Below, in pieces: positions 60,471 through 64,000 of a DNA stretch of 64,000 nt. Within the stretch, counting starts at the first letter, position 1. Each line of letters begins with the position of its first letter. Both the position numbers and the translations under genes were made by a program. The DNA lies in the NCBI RefSeq assembly GCF_003033885.1, contig NZ_CP024081.1:5391178-5455177 (forward strand). Direction: 5' to 3'. This DNA comes from Pseudomonas rhizophila (lineage in GTDB: Bacteria > Pseudomonadota > Gammaproteobacteria > Pseudomonadales > Pseudomonadaceae). The notes beneath the pieces were generated by a model, which made no database searches, was not told the DNA's origin, and saw only the letters and a program-made list of their open reading frames with translations.

Positions 60471-61835
60471 ATGTCCGCCTTCTTTGCCGAACGCGCGCTG
60501 CTGCCTAGTGGATGGGCCCATGATGTACGTTTTGAAGTCGACGCCAGCGGCGTCTTGACTCATATCCAGGCCGATTCCCAGGCAAACGGCGCCGAACGGC
60601 TGGGCGGGCCACTGTTGCCTGGCATGCCGAACCTGCACTCCCACGCCTTCCAGCGGGCCATGGCCGGGCTGGCGGAAGTGGCGGGCAACCCCAACGACAG
60701 TTTCTGGACCTGGCGCGACCTGATGTACAGCCTCGTCGGAAAAATCAGCCCCGATCAGCTCGGCATCATCGCCCGACAGCTGTACATCGAAATGCTCAAG
60801 GCCGGTTACACCTCGGTCGCCGAATTCCATTATGTACACCACGACACCGACGGCACGCCTTACGCCGACCCGGCGGAACTGGCCCTGCGCATCAGCCAGG
60901 CCGCCAGCGCCGCCGGCATCGGCCTGACCCTGCTGCCGGTGCTCTACAGCCATTCCGGTTTCGGTGGCCAGGCCCCCAATGACGGGCAACGTCGATTCAT
61001 CAACAGCACCGAAAACTACTTGAAACTTCAGTCACGCTTGCAGCCGATCCTGGCCGGGCAACCAGCCCAGGCGCTGGGTTTGTGTTTCCACTCGCTGCGC
61101 GCCGTGACCCCCGGGCAAATCCAGGAAGTGCTGGCCGCCAGCGACCGCCATTGCCCGGTGCACATCCACATTGCCGAGCAGCAAAAGGAAGTCGACGACT
61201 GCCTGAGCTGGAGTGGCGCCCGACCGCTGCAATGGCTGTACGAAAACACCGAGGTGGATCAGCGCTGGTGCCTGGTCCACGCCACCCACGCCAATGCTCA
61301 CGAAGTCAGCCTCATGGCCAGGAGCCAGGCGATTGCCGGCCTGTGCCTGACCACCGAAGCCAACCTGGGTGACGGGATTTTCCCGGCCGTGGATTTCCTC
61401 GCCCAGGGCGGACGTCTTGGGATCGGTTCCGACAGCCATGTGTCGTTGAGCGTGGTGGAAGAGCTGCGCTGGCTGGAATACGGCCAGCGCCTGCGAGATC
61501 AACGGCGCAACCGCTTGTATCGGGCCGATCAACCGATGGTCGGGCGCACCTTGTTCGATGCCGCGCTGCAAGGGGGTGCCCAGGCGTTGGGACAACCGGT
61601 CGGCGCCCTCGAAGTGGGCAAGCGCGCCGACTGGCTGGTGCTCGATGGCAACGATCCATACCTGGCCACCGCCAACGGCGATGGGATTCTCAATCGCTGG
61701 CTGTTTGCCGGCGCAGATCGTCAGGTGCGGGATGTGATGGTTGGCGGGCAATGGGTCGTGCGTGACGGGCATCATGCCGGGGAGGAGGACAGTGCGCGGG
61801 CGTTTACTCAAGTCTTGCGCGAACTGTTGGGTTGA
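60471..61835 (+). CDS. hutF: Formimidoylglutamate deiminase
   Basis: 454 residues, amidohydrolase-superfamily enzyme converting formiminoglutamate to formylglutamate plus ammonia, the step that sets the five-step pathway apart. Metal ligands: NLHSHAFQRAMAG, HIHIAEQQKEVDD, VHATHANAHE and GIGSDSHVSLS. Divergent from hutC. Confidence 0.96.
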   Translation: MSAFFAERALLPSGWAHDVRFEVDASGVLTHIQADSQANGAERLGGPLLPGMPNLHSHAFQRAMAGLAEVAGNPNDSFWTWRDLMYSLVGKISPDQLGIIARQLYIEMLKAGYTSVAEFHYVHHDTDGTPYADPAELALRISQAASAAGIGLTLLPVLYSHSGFGGQAPNDGQRRFINSTENYLKLQSRLQPILAGQPAQALGLCFHSLRAVTPGQIQEVLAASDRHCPVHIHIAEQQKEVDDCLSWSGARPLQWLYENTEVDQRWCLVHATHANAHEVSLMARSQAIAGLCLTTEANLGDGIFPAVDFLAQGGRLGIGSDSHVSLSVVEELRWLEYGQRLRDQRRNRLYRADQPMVGRTLFDAALQGGAQALGQPVGALEVGKRADWLVLDGNDPYLATANGDGILNRWLFAGADRQVRDVMVGGQWVVRDGHHAGEEDSARAFTQVLRELLG

Positions 61836-61844
61836 CCACAAAAC

Positions 61845-61935
61845 TGTGGGAGCGAGCCTGCTCGCGATGGCGGTCTATCAGTCAACATCTGTGTTGAATG
61901 TGACGACCTCATCGCGAGCAGGCTCGCTCCCACAT
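61845..61935. repeat. REP inverted pair after hutF
   Basis: Facing REP cores in the convergent gap between hutF and blc; interior near-identical to the pair at 56811-56900. Confidence 0.85.
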
Positions 61936-61949
61936 TTGATCGGTGACTA

Positions 61950-62519
61950 TCAATCCGAAGTCTTGGCCATCTGCCGATCCGAGGCACGCCAGATCAACCG
62001 TGTTGTGTCGTAACCCTGCTGGCGCGCCTTACTCAGCAGTTCTTCGCGCACAACGCCATTGACCGTCGGGGTTCGGGACAGCAACCACATGTAGCGACGA
62101 CTCGGGTCACCGACGATGGCGGTCTTGTAATCATCGCTGACATACAGGACCCAGTATTGCCCCTTCGCCACACCCGGCACGATCCGCGAAAACCAGTTAT
62201 CAAACTCGACCCAGAGCTTGTCGGTCTTGCCCGGCACTTGAGGCGTTGCAGTGCCCCTGGCTTCTTCCCACTGCCAGTCCGAGGTCAGGCAGCGGTTGAA
62301 CACATCCACATTGCCGTCAGGCTTGAGGGTGTAGTGGGCTTCCGATTGCGCGCAGTTGCGCTGGAAGTACATCGGTAGACGGGCCAACTCGTACCAGGTC
62401 CCTTGGTAACGCTTGAGGTCGACGCTGTTGACAGTCTTTGGCGCCAACGGGTCTTCGCCAGAAGTGGCACAGCCAGCCAATACCAGGCCGGCAAAAAGCA
62501 CTAACAATAACCGCATCAT
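61950..62519 (-). CDS. blc: Outer-membrane lipocalin Blc
   Basis: 189 residues. Lipoprotein signal MMRLLLVLFAGLVLAGC with the lipobox LAGC; the lipocalin signature DLKRYQGTWYELARLPMYFQRNC (GxW) follows, and the inner VDVFNRC and YMWLLSRTP strands. Blc binds phospholipid or lysophospholipid in stress. It may share a transcript with the small lipoprotein gene upstream. Confidence 0.93.
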   Translation of the reverse strand: MMRLLLVLFAGLVLAGCATSGEDPLAPKTVNSVDLKRYQGTWYELARLPMYFQRNCAQSEAHYTLKPDGNVDVFNRCLTSDWQWEEARGTATPQVPGKTDKLWVEFDNWFSRIVPGVAKGQYWVLYVSDDYKTAIVGDPSRRYMWLLSRTPTVNGVVREELLSKARQQGYDTTRLIWRASDRQMAKTSD

Positions 62520-62550
62520 TATTTTTCTCCCGCGGGCCGGTGGCCCCGGT

Positions 62551-62805
62551 TTACTTCAGGCCTTGGCCGGAAAACATCAACACTTTGTCACCGGCGTACT
62601 GCACGCTGATAAAGCTCTTCTGGTCGCCCCAGGTGCAACTGGACATGCCGAGCGCGCCCGAACAATCGGTCGGTTTCCCCAACAACGCTTCGACTTCGGC
62701 CTTGGGCATGCCGGCAGACAGTTTCGAATAGTTTTCCTGGTTGACCTTGCTGCATGCCGTCAACAAGACGCACAAGGACAACAGGGCGATAGATCGCAGC
62801 GACAT
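62551..62805 (-). CDS. Small lipoprotein, SmpA/OmlA-like
   Basis: 84 residues. MSLRSIALLSLCVLLTAC ends in the lipobox LTAC; the mature part has NYSKLSAGMPKAEVEALLGKPTDC, which resembles the BamE/SmpA-type domain start (M-x-x-x-E-V-x-x-L-L-G-x-P), seen in DUF3862-type proteins. Two Cys (TDCSG, SSCTW) may form a disulfide. Function unknown; 31 bases upstream of blc. Confidence 0.8.
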   Translation of the reverse strand: MSLRSIALLSLCVLLTACSKVNQENYSKLSAGMPKAEVEALLGKPTDCSGALGMSSCTWGDQKSFISVQYAGDKVLMFSGQGLK

Positions 62806-63100
62806 GGTGTAACTCCTGGAACGGAAGGGGGTGGCAGGGTGCCAACCAGAACCTTAGAAGAGAAAACCCCTATCTGGTTCCCCGACAGACCCAGTATTTG
62901 TTGGGCTTTGGGCCGGTGTTTCATGGATGAATCAACCCGTTTGTGACGCCGTCGTGTATTTCGTCGGGATTAGCCTGCACGCGCCTGATTCAAAGCGCTT
63001 TGGAGCCGATAAAAAGAGCAGCGCGATGCCAGGTGTTATGGCAAATTGACGCCCCTTCCAGACCAGCTCCTCTGCGGTAGCGTTCTTAATGACCAGAAAC

Positions 63101-64000
63101 ATGAAATTCAGCCACAAAATCCTGCTGGCTGCTGCGCTCGTGGTAGCCGTTGCATTCGCCTGCTTCATCCTGTTCAACGACTACCGTCAGCGCCAGGGCT
63201 TGCAAGCCAGCACCGAGACCTCCATGCAGGAGCTCGGCAGCCTGACCAGCCGCAACATTCAAACCTGGGTCGAAGGCCGCACCCAATTGCTGCAATCGTT
63301 GGCCCAGCAGATTGCCGTGGACGGCAGCAGTGCCGATAGTCTCAAGCGCGCCGTGGGCCTACCGGCCTACACCGGCAACTTCCAGCTCAGCTATTTCGGT
63401 GGCACCGACGGCGTGATGTTCTCGGTACCGGCCGGCAATCGTGCGGCCGACTACGATCCCCGCGCCCGTGGCTGGTACAAGGCCGCCAACAGCGCCCAAC
63501 AAACCATCGTCACCGAACCCTACATCGCCGCCTCGTCGGGCAAACTGGTAATAACCGTCGCCACCCCGGTACAACATCAGAACCAGATGATCGGCGTGGC
63601 CGGTGCGGACATCGACCTGTCCAGCGTCAGCGCCATCATCAACTCGCTGAATTTTGGCGGCCACGGCCATGCGTTCATCGTCAGCGCCGACGGCAAGATC
63701 CTCATCCACCCCGACAGCAAGCGCGTGCTCAAGACCCTGGCCGAGGCCTACCCTGACGGCGCACTGCACGTCAGCCCAGGCATGAAAGAAGTCGAGCTCG
63801 ACGGCAAGACTCAATACCTCTCCTTCACGCGGGTCAACGGCGTACCGGGGGCCGACTGGTACGTGGCGCTGGTGCTCGACAAGAACACTGCCCTGGCGAT
63901 GCTCAGCGAGTTCCGTACTTCGGCGCTGATCGCCATGGTGATTGCCGTAGTATTCATCATCGCCCTGCTGGGCATGCTGATCCGCGTGCTGATGCAACCG
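63101..64000 (+). CDS. Methyl-accepting chemotaxis protein with a dCache amino-acid sensor, C-terminus off the right edge
   Basis: 300 codons visible. A short cytoplasmic start MKFSHKILLAAALVVAVAF leads into helix 1, then a double-Cache periplasmic domain to about residue 275 and helix 2 (TSALIAMVIAVVFIIALLGMLI). The amino-acid ligand motif is fully present: Tyr118, Arg123, Trp125, Tyr126 in YDPRARGWY, Tyr in TEPYI and Asp in GVAGADI. This matches PctA/PctB-type receptors for amino acids. An in-frame ATG at 63089 is an alternative start. HAMP and signalling domains lie beyond the window. Confidence 0.9.
   Translation, partial: MKFSHKILLAAALVVAVAFACFILFNDYRQRQGLQASTETSMQELGSLTSRNIQTWVEGRTQLLQSLAQQIAVDGSSADSLKRAVGLPAYTGNFQLSYFGGTDGVMFSVPAGNRAADYDPRARGWYKAANSAQQTIVTEPYIAASSGKLVITVATPVQHQNQMIGVAGADIDLSSVSAIINSLNFGGHGHAFIVSADGKILIHPDSKRVLKTLAEAYPDGALHVSPGMKEVELDGKTQYLSFTRVNGVPGADWYVALVLDKNTALAMLSEFRTSALIAMVIAVVFIIALLGMLIRVLMQP

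Overview
The window reads as a chromosomal segment of a fluorescent Pseudomonas (P. fluorescens/P. putida type). The reasons are high GC by eye, dense 90-100 bp REP pairs of the Pseudomonas type (GCGAGC-x-GCTCGCTCCCAC) in many gene gaps, a SAH riboswitch in front of ahcY, an mdcABCDEGHLM malonate decarboxylase operon, and a Pseudomonas-style hut locus with HutC, HutD, HutF and two HutH proteins. I recognise no tRNA, rRNA, CRISPR array or replication origin.

Layout. 1-5500: epd (cut by the left edge), tkt, and a regulator-methyltransferase fusion running into metK. 5500-14700: mostly single genes: LysE-type exporter, exported-looking LigB, DUF1090 protein, lipoprotein cytochrome c, MltA, MAPEG protein, EamA and MFS transporters, a formate/nitrite-type channel and a hotdog thioesterase. 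14740-17460: SAH riboswitch, ahcY and metF, which with metK form the activated-methyl cycle. 17490-22130: glycosyltransferase-like protein, periplasmic solute-binding protein, RhlE-type helicase, and an IS110/IS1111 deletion remnant lodged in the helicase terminator. 22280-24930: yceI and cytochrome b561, then an AT-richer island with a one-domain relative of the lectin-like bacteriocins and two tiny related ORFs facing it. 24930-31060: amine oxidase with a histone-H1-like tail, bioA, rsmE, hemolysin-III-type protein, mdcR. 31175-38530: the mdc operon with an MdcR-type operator. 38580-46830: opgG/opgH, dtd, pip, an esterase and an orphan choline-binding protein. 47030-61840: the histidine utilisation locus. 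61950-64000: lipocalin Blc, a small lipoprotein and the start of an amino-acid chemoreceptor.

How the genes work together. In hut, histidine or urocanate enters through HutXWV (ABC) and a NCS1 permease. HutH deaminates histidine, HutU hydrates urocanate, HutI opens the ring, and HutF plus HutG finish by the five-step route through formylglutamate. HutC represses from two palindromes, one lying just downstream of a sigma-54-type promoter before hutU. HutH1, beside the real HutH, lacks the Ala-Ser-Gly triad that makes the MIO cofactor. In mdc, malonate is imported by MdcLM and decarboxylated on the ACP MdcC by MdcADE; MdcB and MdcG make and attach the prosthetic group and MdcH primes the ACP.

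The least ordinary items are the one-domain bacteriocin-like lectin with its facing mini-genes, the IS1111-type remnant that keeps both ends and a structured right end, the MIO-less HutH1, the exported-looking DNA ligase, and the amine oxidase with a lysine/alanine/proline tail.
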